A stretch of 58,343 bases of DNA from Mycolicibacterium agri (GTDB taxonomy: Bacteria; Actinomycetota; Actinomycetes; Mycobacteriales; Mycobacteriaceae), in the NCBI RefSeq assembly GCF_002553505.1, contig NZ_PDCP01000040.1, forward strand, positions 1 through 58,343. The letters are read 5' to 3'. This document shows, piece by piece, positions 1 through 8,657 of the stretch. Numbering within the stretch: position 1 is the stretch's first letter; every line of letters begins with the position of its first letter. The notes beneath the pieces were generated by a model. The model did not search any database and was not told the DNA's origin. It saw only the letters and a list, made by a program, of their open reading frames with translations. Position numbers and translations under genes: made by a program.

Positions 1-1
1 G

Positions 2-406
2 ACCGTCACGGTGACCGAGCCGCCGCCACCGCCTGCTCCCGCGCCGGCACCGGAGGAGCCGCCGCCACCGCCCCCGCCGGCGGAGGAACCCTCACAGGCG
101 GCGCCGCCTCCCACGACCACGCCCACGCGGTCGGGGCCGCGTCAGGTCACCTACTCGGTGACCGGCACCAAGGCGCCAGGTGACATCATCACCGTCACCT
201 ACATCGACGCCTCGGGCCGCAGCCGAACCCAGCGCAACGTCTACATCCCGTGGTCGCTGACGGTGACGCCGATCTCGCAGTCCGAGGTGGGCTCGGTGCA
301 GGCCTCGAGCCTGTTTCTGGTCAGCAGGCTGAACTGCTCCATCACCACCAGCGACGGCACCGTGCTGTCGTCCAATACCGGCAACTCCGCACAGACAAGC
401 TGCTGA
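2..406 (+). CDS. mmpS3: MmpS3-like membrane protein, C-terminal part (5' end outside window)
   Basis: The frame is open to the left edge, so this is the tail of a longer gene; the GTG at 11 is probably internal. The visible part is a proline/alanine/glutamate-rich linker (about residues 1-45) followed by a beta-rich domain with an SVTGTKAPGDIITVTY-type segment and two cysteines near the end. This matches the C-terminal domain of MmpS proteins. The identification as MmpS3 (Rv2198c) rests mainly on synteny with the following membrane gene and the qcr genes. The stop overlaps the next start (ATGA at 404-408 region), so the two are probably cotranscribed. Confidence 0.75.
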   Translation, partial: TVTVTEPPPPPAPAPAPEEPPPPPPPAEEPSQAAPPPTTTPTRSGPRQVTYSVTGTKAPGDIITVTYIDASGRSRTQRNVYIPWSLTVTPISQSEVGSVQASSLFLVSRLNCSITTSDGTVLSSNTGNSAQTSC

Positions 407-1110
407 TGACATACAACACAGGGGTCCGTCCCCAAACCCAGGCCCGCTCGCGGCTCGACCCGACGGCCGAGGGCGCCGAGAACCTGGACCGGATCCTGCT
501 GGCCGTCTGTGCGGTGATCTGGCTGGCCGTGCTGGGGGCCGCGGTGGCCGCCACCGTCGCGCTGGTCGATCTCGGGCGCGGCCATACCGAGTCGTCGACC
601 TCGTCGGGCACGCCGTGGCTGCTCTACGGCGTGATCGTGGTGTCGGCGCTGATCATCATCGGCGCGATTCCGCTGCTGATCCGGGCCCGTCGCGCGGCAC
701 TGGAAGAGCCGCAGCCGGCGCCCGGCGGCGCCCGGCCCGCCACGGGCCGTGCCCCGACCGCCACGCGCGCCCCTGAGCCGCCCACACAGAAGCTGCGGGC
801 ACCTCAGGCGGCTGGGAGCTCGGCTCGTCCGCGAGGCGCGTACACAGGGCCGTTGCGGGTCAGCACATTTGACGCGGGGCTGCCGCCCGCGGTGGAGCGG
901 ATGTGGCTGCGCTGCGCCGTCGTCATCGCCTGCGCTATGGGCCTGGCGCTGTTGGCGATCGGCATCGCCACCTACCTGATGGCCGCAGGCCACGACACCG
1001 CCTCGTGGGCGGCCTATGTGGTCGCCGGACTCTTCACGGTCGCGATGCCGGTCATCCCGTTCTTCTATCTGCGCCAGTTGCACGGCCTGCTGGACGCGTC
1101 CGGCCCCTAG
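406..1110 (+). CDS. Four-TM membrane protein, Rv2197c family
   Basis: A 234-residue protein starting at an ATG that overlaps the mmpS3 stop by one base. Hydrophobic segments lie at about residues 27-55, 66-88, 165-193 and 198-222, with a Pro/Ala/Arg-rich cytoplasmic-looking loop between the two pairs. Length and position match the conserved mycobacterial membrane protein Rv2197c, next to the cytochrome bcc genes. No catalytic motif is visible and the function is unknown. Two hairpins follow the stop and face the converging qcrB gene. The larger upstream reading frame that includes part of mmpS3 is not used. Confidence 0.8.
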   Translation: MTYNTGVRPQTQARSRLDPTAEGAENLDRILLAVCAVIWLAVLGAAVAATVALVDLGRGHTESSTSSGTPWLLYGVIVVSALIIIGAIPLLIRARRAALEEPQPAPGGARPATGRAPTATRAPEPPTQKLRAPQAAGSSARPRGAYTGPLRVSTFDAGLPPAVERMWLRCAVVIACAMGLALLAIGIATYLMAAGHDTASWAAYVVAGLFTVAMPVIPFFYLRQLHGLLDASGP

Positions 1111-1131
1111 CGCCCGGTTACCTTGCGCTCG

Positions 1132-1183
1132 TTTGTGAATGTGGCGACGGCTTCAGCCTGATTTGCGTCGTCAGATTCACAAA
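1132..1183. repeat. 52-base inverted repeat after Rv2197c
   Basis: TTTGTGAAT at 1132-1140 is the exact reverse complement of ATTCACAAA at 1175-1183. Inside these arms, CGACG (1145-1149) pairs with CGTCG (1166-1170) across a symmetric 4x4 internal loop. The arms are AT-richer than the surrounding DNA. It could be a terminator for mmpS3-Rv2197c, a protein-binding palindrome or a small dispersed repeat; the sequence alone does not decide. Confidence 0.5.
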
Positions 1184-1232
1184 GCGGGGGAGTAGGGCGT
1201 TGGTGCCCCGGCCGGCAAGCAACGCGACGCAC

Positions 1233-1258
1233 GGCCGACGGCCTCAGGGCCGCCGGCC
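1233..1258. terminator. GC-rich hairpin between convergent Rv2197c and qcrB
   Basis: GGCCGACGGCC (1233-1243), loop TCAG, then GGCCGCCGGCC (1248-1258) forms an 11-base stem with one mismatch. It sits between two converging genes and has no U-tract, the form often proposed for mycobacterial intrinsic terminators. It could serve both strands. Confidence 0.45.
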
Positions 1259-1288
1259 GGGACCTTGCGGATCAGTGGACCTCGCGGA

Positions 1289-2992
1289 TCAGTGGTGGCC
1301 GTTGGTCTCGCCGTCGCGCGAGCCGTTGGAACGGGTCAGCCGCTCCTGGTGTTCGCGCAATGCGGTGAGCGCCTTGCGTTCTCCTGCGTGCTGGGCCTCG
1401 ATCAGAGCCTCGTGCTGCTCGATCGGGTCGGGCGACAGGAAACTGCCGGTACCCGGCGAGCCGGCGTAACCCAGCTTGTTGAGCCGCTTGGGCACCGGAG
1501 CGCCCTGGTACTCCAGCGGCAGCGGGTGGCCGTGCTCGTCGACCGGTCCAAGCGGCTGGTGCAATTCGATGTAGGCACCGTGCGGCAGCCGCTTGATGAT
1601 GCCGGTCTCGATGCCGTGCTCGAGCACCTCGCGATCGCTGCGCTGCAGGCCGATGGCCCAGCGGTAGGCGATGTAGTAGGCGATCGCAGGGACCACCACC
1701 ATGCCGATGCGGCCGATCCAGGTCGTCGCGTTCAGCGAGATGTGGAACTTCAAGGCGATGATGTCGTTCATCGCGCTCAACGTCAGCACCATGTAGAACG
1801 CGATGGCCATCGCGCCGATTGCGGTGCGCACCGGGGCATCTCGGGGCCGCTGCAACAGGTTGTGGTGCGCGTCGTCACCGGTGAACCGCTTCTCCAGCCA
1901 CGGCCACAGCGGCAGCAGGATGAACACCAAACCCATGGCAAGCGCGACCCACACGGGGGCGGGGATGGTGTAGTTGCCGATGTAGATCTCCCACGGCGGG
2001 AAGATGCGCGCAAGACCCTCTGTCCACATCATGTAGAAGTCGGGCTGGCTGCCTGCTGACACCATGGACGGCTTGTACGGGCCCAATTGCCAGATCGGGT
2101 TGATCTGCAGCAGGCCGCCCAAGAGGCCGAGCACCCCGGTCACCATCGCGAAGAACGCACCGGACTTCACGGCGAACACCGGCATGACGCGCACGCCGAC
2201 GACGTTGGTCTCGGTGCGGCCAGGTCCGGGGAACTGGGTGTGCTTCTGGAACCACACCAGTGCGAGGTGCACGCCGATGAGGGCCAGAATGATGCCCGGG
2301 ATCAACAGGATGTGCAGCGAGTACATCCGCGGCAGCAGGTAGCCGTCCTGCGAGCATTGGTAACCCACACCGCCGCAAGGGAAGTCACCCCCGAACAGCG
2401 CCCAGTGCAGCCAGGTGCCGATGACAGGCATGCCCAGCGTGATCGACGAGAGCGCTGCGCGAAGGCCGATACCTGAGAGCAGGTCGTCGGGCAGCGAGTA
2501 GCCGAAGTAGCCCTCGAACATCGCCAGGATCAGCAGCAGTGAGCCGATCACCCAGTTCGTCTCGCGGGGCCGACGGAACGCGCCGGTGAAGAAGATACGA
2601 GCCAAGTGCACCATGATCGCCGCGGCGAACAGCAATGCGGCCCAGTGGTGAATCTGGCGCACGAACAGACCGCCGCGTACCTCGAAGCTGATGTCGAGCG
2701 CCGAGGCGTAGGCCTTCGACATCTCGACGCCGCGCAACGGCTGATACACACCCTGATAGGTCACCTCGGCCATGGACGGGTCGAAGAACAGGGTGAGGTA
2801 GACGCCGGTGATCAGCAGGACGATGAAGCTGTACAAGGCGATTTCGCCGAGCAGGAACGACCAGTGCGTCGGGAACACCTTGTTGAGCTGGCGCCGGACC
2901 GCCGCCGACGGGTGATAGCGCGAGTCGATCGCATCGCCCTGGTCGGCCGCTATTTGGGCCATGCTGGGCGGTTTGGGCAGTTTCGGACTCAT
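1289..2992 (-). CDS. qcrB: Cytochrome bc1 (bcc) complex cytochrome b subunit
   Basis: A 567-residue integral membrane protein of the actinobacterial cytochrome bcc:aa3 supercomplex, which oxidises menaquinol. It carries the two haem b groups and the quinol sites. The N-terminal half has the b-type helices with histidine pairs (for example HHWAALLF near residue 115) and the Qo-side PPWEIY segment. A long charged C-terminal extension (about residues 450-567) is typical of actinobacterial QcrB. The ATG overlaps the qcrA stop by four bases, so it is the last gene of the ctaE-qcrC-qcrA-qcrB operon. In M. tuberculosis this subunit is the target of Q203-type inhibitors. Confidence 0.97.
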   Translation of the reverse strand: MSPKLPKPPSMAQIAADQGDAIDSRYHPSAAVRRQLNKVFPTHWSFLLGEIALYSFIVLLITGVYLTLFFDPSMAEVTYQGVYQPLRGVEMSKAYASALDISFEVRGGLFVRQIHHWAALLFAAAIMVHLARIFFTGAFRRPRETNWVIGSLLLILAMFEGYFGYSLPDDLLSGIGLRAALSSITLGMPVIGTWLHWALFGGDFPCGGVGYQCSQDGYLLPRMYSLHILLIPGIILALIGVHLALVWFQKHTQFPGPGRTETNVVGVRVMPVFAVKSGAFFAMVTGVLGLLGGLLQINPIWQLGPYKPSMVSAGSQPDFYMMWTEGLARIFPPWEIYIGNYTIPAPVWVALAMGLVFILLPLWPWLEKRFTGDDAHHNLLQRPRDAPVRTAIGAMAIAFYMVLTLSAMNDIIALKFHISLNATTWIGRIGMVVVPAIAYYIAYRWAIGLQRSDREVLEHGIETGIIKRLPHGAYIELHQPLGPVDEHGHPLPLEYQGAPVPKRLNKLGYAGSPGTGSFLSPDPIEQHEALIEAQHAGERKALTALREHQERLTRSNGSRDGETNGHH

Positions 2993-4236
2993 TTTGTCGT
3001 CTTCCGTTCCCAGAATGCCGGTCCAACGGGTTCGATGAAGTCACCGTTGGCGACCAGGTACCCGTCCTGGTCAATGGTGATGGGCAGCTGCGCCAACGCC
3101 CGCGCAGCAGGACCGAATACGGGCTTTGCGAAGTGCAACAAGTCGAACTGCGACTGGTGACACGGGCAAAGGATGCGATACGTCTGCTGTTCGTAAAGCG
3201 ATGCGGGACAACCCAAGTGCGAGCACACCTTGGTGAACGCGTACAGCTCACCGAAATTGAAGCTCTCCTGGCCCTTGCGCTTGACCACTTTGTGGGCATC
3301 GCCGGGTTTGATGCGGATGAGCATCACCGGGTTGCGTACGCCCATCGCGATCTCGGTGAGCTTGTGGTGCGACTCGACGGTGGTTCCGTCGCCGTCGGAT
3401 TCGCGCCACGGGAATACGGTCAGCATGCCGCCCGCGTCGACGTCCTCCGGCCGCACCTTGATGAACGGCGCGTCGCCCACCGAGCCGGTCGCACTGGCAA
3501 GGTAGATGGTCTCGCCCGGATAGCGCGGCGTCCACCCCGTCGTCCACAGCACGGCCTTCTTGCCTTCGGCGGTCTGCACGACCGGCTTCCACGGGTTCTT
3601 GACGAGACCACCGATGAACGCGACCAGCGTGCCAACGCCGAACGCGCCAAGCCCGATGCCAAGCGACAGGCCGATCAGCTTGCGCCGCTTGAGCGTTGAG
3701 CCCTCCAGCGCATCGGTCAGGTTGGCCGCTACGGTCTTGCGGTGAATTTCGGGGGAGCGACCGTCGTGGCGTTCCTGGATGCTGATCTCTTCGGGGATGA
3801 ACTTCTTCTGGTACAGGACGGCGCCGATGGCGATCGACAGGATCGACAGACCGAACGTCAGCCCGTACAGCGGGGTGGCCAGGTCGTACCACCAGTGCCC
3901 CGGGGTCTCCCTGCCCTTGTACTCCCACGGCCAGAAGATGAAGATCACCAGCAGGGCCAGCCCCGAAAGTCCGCCCAGCATCAGCCATCTCGCCACCAGG
4001 CGCTCGGCGCGCTTCTCGGCCTTGGTGTCGGCGACAGGCCAGCGATCCGCCTTGTAGACCGTCTCGACGCCGTCGAGCTTGCCGCCGAGTCGCACCAACT
4101 CCTCGCGCGACATCGCCGCCAGTTCGGCGTCGGTGGGCTGCCCTGGCACGCCGGTTTGGCCGGCGGCGTCGGTGCCCTTGGGGGTTTCGTGTCCGTTGTC
4201 CATCCGCGAACCGTCTCCGGATTCTCGCTCGGTCAT
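2989..4236 (-). CDS. qcrA: Rieske iron-sulfur subunit of the bcc complex
   Basis: The 415-residue Rieske protein passes electrons from menaquinol to the dihaem cytochrome c. Three hydrophobic segments lie in the first half (about residues 90-115, 128-150 and 205-230), a topology specific to actinobacteria. The 2Fe-2S ligands are visible in CSHLGC and CPCHQSQFD near residues 340-365. I chose the start MTERESGDG because its ATG overlaps the qcrC stop (ATGA). The frame stays open upstream inside qcrC, but those codons are not needed. The ATG of MDNGHETPK, 11 residues later, is an alternative. Confidence 0.96.
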   Translation of the reverse strand: MTERESGDGSRMDNGHETPKGTDAAGQTGVPGQPTDAELAAMSREELVRLGGKLDGVETVYKADRWPVADTKAEKRAERLVARWLMLGGLSGLALLVIFIFWPWEYKGRETPGHWWYDLATPLYGLTFGLSILSIAIGAVLYQKKFIPEEISIQERHDGRSPEIHRKTVAANLTDALEGSTLKRRKLIGLSLGIGLGAFGVGTLVAFIGGLVKNPWKPVVQTAEGKKAVLWTTGWTPRYPGETIYLASATGSVGDAPFIKVRPEDVDAGGMLTVFPWRESDGDGTTVESHHKLTEIAMGVRNPVMLIRIKPGDAHKVVKRKGQESFNFGELYAFTKVCSHLGCPASLYEQQTYRILCPCHQSQFDLLHFAKPVFGPAARALAQLPITIDQDGYLVANGDFIEPVGPAFWERKTTK

Positions 4237-5069
4237 GACCGTGTTCCGATCCACAAAGCCGCAGCAATGACGCTGACGATCCCGATGATCCACACCGCCA
4301 TGCCTTCCGCGGTGGGCCCGAAGCCGCCCAAGCCGTAGCCGCCCGGGTCGGGCGCTTCGGCGGCCATGCGGACGTAGGCGACGATGTCGCGCTTCTCGTC
4401 AGGGGTGAGCTGGCGGTCCGAGAACTTCGGCATGTTCTGCGGGCCGGTTTGCATGGCGGCATAGATCTGGGCGGGCTCGGCGTCGGTCAGAGGCGGTGCG
4501 TACTTACCCGACGACAGTGCGCCGCCCTTGCCGGTGAAGTTGTGGCACGACGCGCAGTTCAGCCGGAACAGGTCACCGCCGCGGGAGACGTTGTCGCCGA
4601 GCAGCGACTCCTGGGAGATCTGGCCGTTCTCGTCGCGGGGCAAGTGCGGGCCGCCGCCGTTGGCCTGCACGTACGCCCCCAGCGCGTCGATCTGCTCCGG
4701 GGAGAACTGCGGCGGCTTCTGCGGCGCCTGGGCCTCGCCGCGCATCGCGGGCATGCGGCCGGTGGACACCTGGAAGTAGACGGCGGACTCGCCGACACCG
4801 ATCAGGCTCGGGCCCCGGTCGGTGACCCCCTGCAGGTTGATGCCGTGGCATGTGACACAGGAAGTGTCGAACAACTGCTTGCCGGTGCGCAGTTGAGCGG
4901 ACGCCGACTCATCGGCGACAGCCACCTGCGGCGACGGCGTCAGGGTGGCCGCAAGACCACCCGCAACTCCCAGTCCGATCAGCAGCAGCACCGCTGCCGA
5001 GAACCGACGACGAAGCCGACGGCGGGACTTGTTGGTCATCGAACCCCTTCTCATCGGCAGGCCAGTCAT
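4233..5069 (-). CDS. qcrC: Dihaem cytochrome c subunit of the bcc complex
   Basis: A 278-residue membrane-anchored protein with two haem c motifs, CVTCH at about residue 71 and CASCH at about residue 175. It bridges QcrA and the CuA site of the aa3 oxidase. An N-terminal signal-anchor (about residues 23-42, after a run of arginines) and a C-terminal helix (about 256-275) flank the haem domains. The start at 5069 overlaps the ctaE stop (ATGA) and matches the M. tuberculosis N terminus in length. A second ATG at 5039 (MTNKSRRR) has a better AGAAGGGG ribosome site, so the start is uncertain by ten residues. Confidence 0.95.
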   Translation of the reverse strand: MTGLPMRRGSMTNKSRRRLRRRFSAAVLLLIGLGVAGGLAATLTPSPQVAVADESASAQLRTGKQLFDTSCVTCHGINLQGVTDRGPSLIGVGESAVYFQVSTGRMPAMRGEAQAPQKPPQFSPEQIDALGAYVQANGGGPHLPRDENGQISQESLLGDNVSRGGDLFRLNCASCHNFTGKGGALSSGKYAPPLTDAEPAQIYAAMQTGPQNMPKFSDRQLTPDEKRDIVAYVRMAAEAPDPGGYGLGGFGPTAEGMAVWIIGIVSVIAAALWIGTRS

Positions 5070-5677
5070 CGGACGAAGTAGATGGTGGCAAACAGCGCGA
5101 TCCACACGATGTCGACGAAATGCCAGTAGTACGAGACGACGATCGCCGCGGTGGCCTGTGCGGGTGTGAACTTGCTCATGGTGGTGCGGGCCAGCAGGAA
5201 GACGAACGCGACGAGCCCCCCGATGACGTGCAGACCGTGGAACCCGGTGGGCAGGTAGAACACCGACCCGTATGCACTGCTGGAGATGGTGGTGCCGTGC
5301 TGGACCAGGTGGACGTACTCGTAGCCCTGGCCGATCACGAAGAACAGGCCCATCAGGAACGTGATGACGTACCAGCGCCGCAACCCGAACACGTCGCCGC
5401 GCTCAGCGGCGAACACGCCCATCTGGCAGGTGAACGACGACGCGATCAGCACCAGCGTGACCGGCACGGCCTGCACCAGATTCAGCTCCGTCGGCGGCGG
5501 CGGCCACGCACCATCGGCCTGCGACCGGGCGGTGAAGTACATCGCGAACAGCCCAGCAAAGAACATCAACTCACTGGACAGCCAGACGATGGTGCCGACA
5601 CTGACCATATTGGGCCGGTTCAGCGAATGTACACGCGACGTGATCGCGGTTCCCGAGGTCCCTACTGCGCTCGTCAC
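5066..5677 (-). CDS. ctaE: Cytochrome c oxidase subunit III
   Basis: A 203-residue protein with five hydrophobic segments and subunit III signatures such as SSELMFFAGLFAMYF near residue 35 and YYWHFVDIVWI near the C terminus. It belongs to the aa3 terminal oxidase. It is the first gene of ctaE-qcrC-qcrA-qcrB, an order conserved in mycobacteria, and is divergent from trpD. The start is a GTG at 5677. A CATACT -10-like hexamer six bases upstream on the minus strand would allow a leaderless transcript, but this is weak evidence. Confidence 0.96.
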   Translation of the reverse strand: MTSAVGTSGTAITSRVHSLNRPNMVSVGTIVWLSSELMFFAGLFAMYFTARSQADGAWPPPPTELNLVQAVPVTLVLIASSFTCQMGVFAAERGDVFGLRRWYVITFLMGLFFVIGQGYEYVHLVQHGTTISSSAYGSVFYLPTGFHGLHVIGGLVAFVFLLARTTMSKFTPAQATAAIVVSYYWHFVDIVWIALFATIYFVR

Positions 5678-5732
5678 ACCGCAAGTATGACGCTTTGTAG
5701 TTGTTGACCTCCACCCGGGTCTGGCAATTCGT

Positions 5733-5738
5733 CATAAT
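5733..5738 (+). promoter_or_regulatory. Possible -10 element for leaderless trpD
   Basis: CATAAT ends six bases before the GTG of trpD. In mycobacteria a -10 hexamer at this distance commonly produces a transcript that begins at the start codon. No -35 hexamer is visible at the usual spacing. Confidence 0.4.
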
Positions 5739-5744
5739 CTCGGG

Positions 5745-6806
5745 GTGAGCACACCCGACACCGCCACGTCCTGGCAGGCCATTCTGAGCCGTCTGACCAC
5801 GCTTCAGCCGCTGAAACCGGGCGAGGCGGCCTGGGCGATGGACCAGATCATGACCGGAACGGCCACGCCCGCCCAGATCGCGGCCTTCGGCGTGTCGATG
5901 AAGATGAAGCGCCCGACGGCGGCCGAGGTCACCGAACTGGCCAACACGATGCTGGCCTACGCCCGGCTGGTACCCACCGACGACATCGGCAACGACACCG
6001 TCGACGTCGTCGGCACCGGCGGAGACGGGGCCAACACCGTCAACCTGTCGACGATGGCCTCCATCGTGGTGGCCGCTGCCGGGGTCCCGGTGGTCAAGCA
6101 CGGCAACCGGGCCGCATCCTCGCGCAGCGGCGGCGCCGACACGCTGGAGGCGCTGGGTGTGCGCATCGACCTCGAGCCCGAACAGGTCGCCCGCAGCGTC
6201 CGCGAGGTCGGCATCGGCTTCTGCTTCGCGGCGCACTTCCACCCGTCGTACAAGTACGCCGGCGCCGCGCGTCGCGAGATCGGCGTGCCGACGGTATTCA
6301 ATCTGCTTGGGCCGCTGACGAATCCGGGCATGCCGCGGGCGGGCCTGATCGGCTGCGCGTGGGGTGATCTGGCCGAGGTGATGGCGGGCGTGTTCGCCAC
6401 CAGGCGCTCCAGCGTCCTGGTGGTGCACGGCGACGACGGCCTGGACGAGCTGACCACGACGACGACCAGCACCATCTGGCGCGTGCAGGCGGGCACCGTG
6501 GAGAGGGTGTCGTTCGACCCGGCCGGCTTCGGCTTCCCGCGCGCAGAGCTGTCCCAACTGGTGGGCGGCGACGCGGAGACCAACGCCAGAGAGGCTCGCG
6601 AAGTCCTAGCCGGCGCCAAGGGCCCTATTCGCGACGCGGTGATCCTGAACGCCGCGGGCGCGATGGTGGCGCACGCCGGGCTAACCAGCGGCACTGAATG
6701 GTTCGCGGCGTGGGAGTCGGCGCTGGACCGCGCGGTCCGAGCGATCGACTCCGGGGCGGCCGAAAAGTTGCTCGCGCGTTGGGTGCGGTTCACTCAGGAG
6801 GTCTGA
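5745..6806 (+). CDS. trpD: Anthranilate phosphoribosyltransferase
   Basis: This enzyme transfers the phosphoribosyl group of PRPP to anthranilate, the second step of tryptophan synthesis, in the cytoplasm. The 353-residue protein has the hallmark GTGGDG (about residue 88), the NLST loop and the KHGNRAASSRSGGADTLEALG region that binds anthranilate and PRPP. It stands apart from other trp genes, as in M. tuberculosis (Rv2192c). Its last 126 bases overlap the end of the converging exonuclease gene on the other strand. The GTG start is supported by the near -10 element and by family length. Confidence 0.95.
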   Translation: MSTPDTATSWQAILSRLTTLQPLKPGEAAWAMDQIMTGTATPAQIAAFGVSMKMKRPTAAEVTELANTMLAYARLVPTDDIGNDTVDVVGTGGDGANTVNLSTMASIVVAAAGVPVVKHGNRAASSRSGGADTLEALGVRIDLEPEQVARSVREVGIGFCFAAHFHPSYKYAGAARREIGVPTVFNLLGPLTNPGMPRAGLIGCAWGDLAEVMAGVFATRRSSVLVVHGDDGLDELTTTTTSTIWRVQAGTVERVSFDPAGFGFPRAELSQLVGGDAETNAREAREVLAGAKGPIRDAVILNAAGAMVAHAGLTSGTEWFAAWESALDRAVRAIDSGAAEKLLARWVRFTQEV

Positions 6807-8537
6807 CGAGTCGAGGGCTTGCTCGGCGGCCAGCCGCGCCGAACGCGCCGCAGCCGCCCAGCCGGCGTAGCGGCCCGCCGACCCGAGCGGCGAGGCCCAC
6901 CCCGGATCGGCCCGCACGATGCGCACGCCGGGCTGGCCGAGCCAGCGCATCACCAGCGCCACCTCCTCGACGAGCGCACCGCCCAACGGAGCGGGGACGG
7001 GCAGAACCGATTGCGCCGCAGCGGTTATCGCGTCGACCACCGGCATCGGAGGTACGCCGCGGCGTGCCACGCCTGCCGCGGCCAGCTGCCCGTGCCGGAT
7101 CACCGCGAGATGCCAGCCGCCGTAGCCGTCGGGGCGCGCGGCGACGAGTTCGGTGACCGCCGCCAGCGCCCGCAACCGCTGACCGCGCCACAGCACAGAG
7201 ATGGCGGCGGCGGCGTGGTCGCGCAGCCGCGCGGCGGTTTCGTAGCGGTTGCGCTCGGCCAGCTCGGCGATTCGGGACAGCACCGCCGACAGCGCGGTGT
7301 TGTCCACACCGTCGATCAGTGCCGTCGCCCGCCGCGGAGCATCGGCGTAGTCGGCGGCCGTCAGGTCGCGCGGCGCGGGGCACGGCGACAGCTCGCGTTC
7401 CGGGCAGGCAGGGCCGTGGCGTGCCGAGCGTGCGATGCGCGCCGTGCAGGTGCGCACCCCGGTGAAACGCGCCAACAGGTCGGCGGTCTCGACGGCGTCG
7501 GCGCGTGAGCGGAATGGCCCGACAGCGCTGTCACCCTTGGGATTTCGCACGATCGAGAACCGCGGGAACGCTTCGTCGGTCAACACGATCCACCACCAGC
7601 GCTGCGGGAACTTCGAGCGGCGGTTGTACGGCGGCGCGTGCGCCGCAAGCAGCCGCAGCTCGCGAACGCCTGCCTCCAGGTCGTGCGCGCATTCGACGTG
7701 GTCCACCGCGCTTGTGAGGGCGACCATCTCCTTGATGCGCGGCCGCGAGTCGCTGCCGTTGAAGTACTGGTTGACGCGGCGGCGCAGATCCACCGCGGTA
7801 CCGACATAGAGCACCTCGTTGGCAGGCCCGCGGAACAGGTAAACACCGGGCCGGTGCGGCACATTCGCGGCCAGGGCGCGCTTGCGTCGCTGCTCGGGTG
7901 TCACGTCGGGCAGGTAGGAGCGCAGATCGGTGTAGGTGTGCACACCCTGGTTGCCGACGCGCTCGATCAACCCGTGCAACACGTCGACGGTGGCGCGCGC
8001 ATCGTCGAGCGCGCGGTGTGTCGGTGTGGTGCTGGCGCCGAACAGCCGCGCCAGCGCCGAGAGCCGCACGCTGGGTGCTTCGTCGCGGGTCAGCACGCGG
8101 CGGGCCAGCCGCACTGTGCACAGCACCGGTGGGCGTGGCCACACGATCTGGCAGCGTTCCGCGGCGGCGCGCAGGAAGCCGATGTCGAAACCCGCGTTGT
8201 GCGCGACGAGCACGGCGCCGCGGGCGAATTCGAGGAACATCGGCAACACCGCCTCGATCTTCGGGGCGTCGCGCACCATGGCCGAGGTGATGCCGGTGAG
8301 CTCGACGATCTGCGGCGGAATGCTGCGGCCGGGGTCGACCAACGTGGCCAGCTCGCCGAGAACCGTTCCGCCGCGCACCTTAACCGCGCCGATTTCGGTG
8401 ATCGCGTCGACGTTGGCGGCCGTGGCGTCGCCTTTGGCCCGGCCCCCGGTGGTCTCCAGGTCCACCACGACGAACGTCGTCTCCCGAAGCGAGAGGTCAG
8501 CGAGTGGATCGACGTCGGCGAAGCTGAGCTGACCCAT
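6681..8537 (-). CDS. DEDDh exonuclease fused to a GIY-YIG nuclease domain
   Basis: A 618-residue protein, counterpart of Rv2191. Residues about 20-190 are a DnaQ/epsilon-like DEDDh exonuclease: the DxE is in VVVDLETTGG, the middle Asp in HNAGFDIGFL, and the HxxxxD in HRALDDARATVD. Residues about 227-305 are a UvrC/Cho-type GIY-YIG domain (GVYLF, then LYVGTA and the RRRVNQYF arginines). The rest resembles no domain I can name. The architecture suggests DNA repair or proofreading. The last 42 codons lie antisense to trpD, and the C-terminal tail there is arginine-rich and looks unconstrained. Confidence 0.85.
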   Translation of the reverse strand: MGQLSFADVDPLADLSLRETTFVVVDLETTGGRAKGDATAANVDAITEIGAVKVRGGTVLGELATLVDPGRSIPPQIVELTGITSAMVRDAPKIEAVLPMFLEFARGAVLVAHNAGFDIGFLRAAAERCQIVWPRPPVLCTVRLARRVLTRDEAPSVRLSALARLFGASTTPTHRALDDARATVDVLHGLIERVGNQGVHTYTDLRSYLPDVTPEQRRKRALAANVPHRPGVYLFRGPANEVLYVGTAVDLRRRVNQYFNGSDSRPRIKEMVALTSAVDHVECAHDLEAGVRELRLLAAHAPPYNRRSKFPQRWWWIVLTDEAFPRFSIVRNPKGDSAVGPFRSRADAVETADLLARFTGVRTCTARIARSARHGPACPERELSPCPAPRDLTAADYADAPRRATALIDGVDNTALSAVLSRIAELAERNRYETAARLRDHAAAAISVLWRGQRLRALAAVTELVAARPDGYGGWHLAVIRHGQLAAAGVARRGVPPMPVVDAITAAAQSVLPVPAPLGGALVEEVALVMRWLGQPGVRIVRADPGWASPLGSAGRYAGWAAAARSARLAAEQALDSSDLLSEPHPTREQLFGRPGVDRSDRAVQRRLPRREPFSAAG

Positions 8538-8657
8538 GCGGAAAAAGTAGGCACTGACACCGACAGCAAGGGGTAGCCACGCTCGCCGCGAAGGAAAAGT
8601 CGAGTTGTCGGTGGTGCCCGATACCGTGCGGCTAACACCGATCGGAAGGACGGTCAG

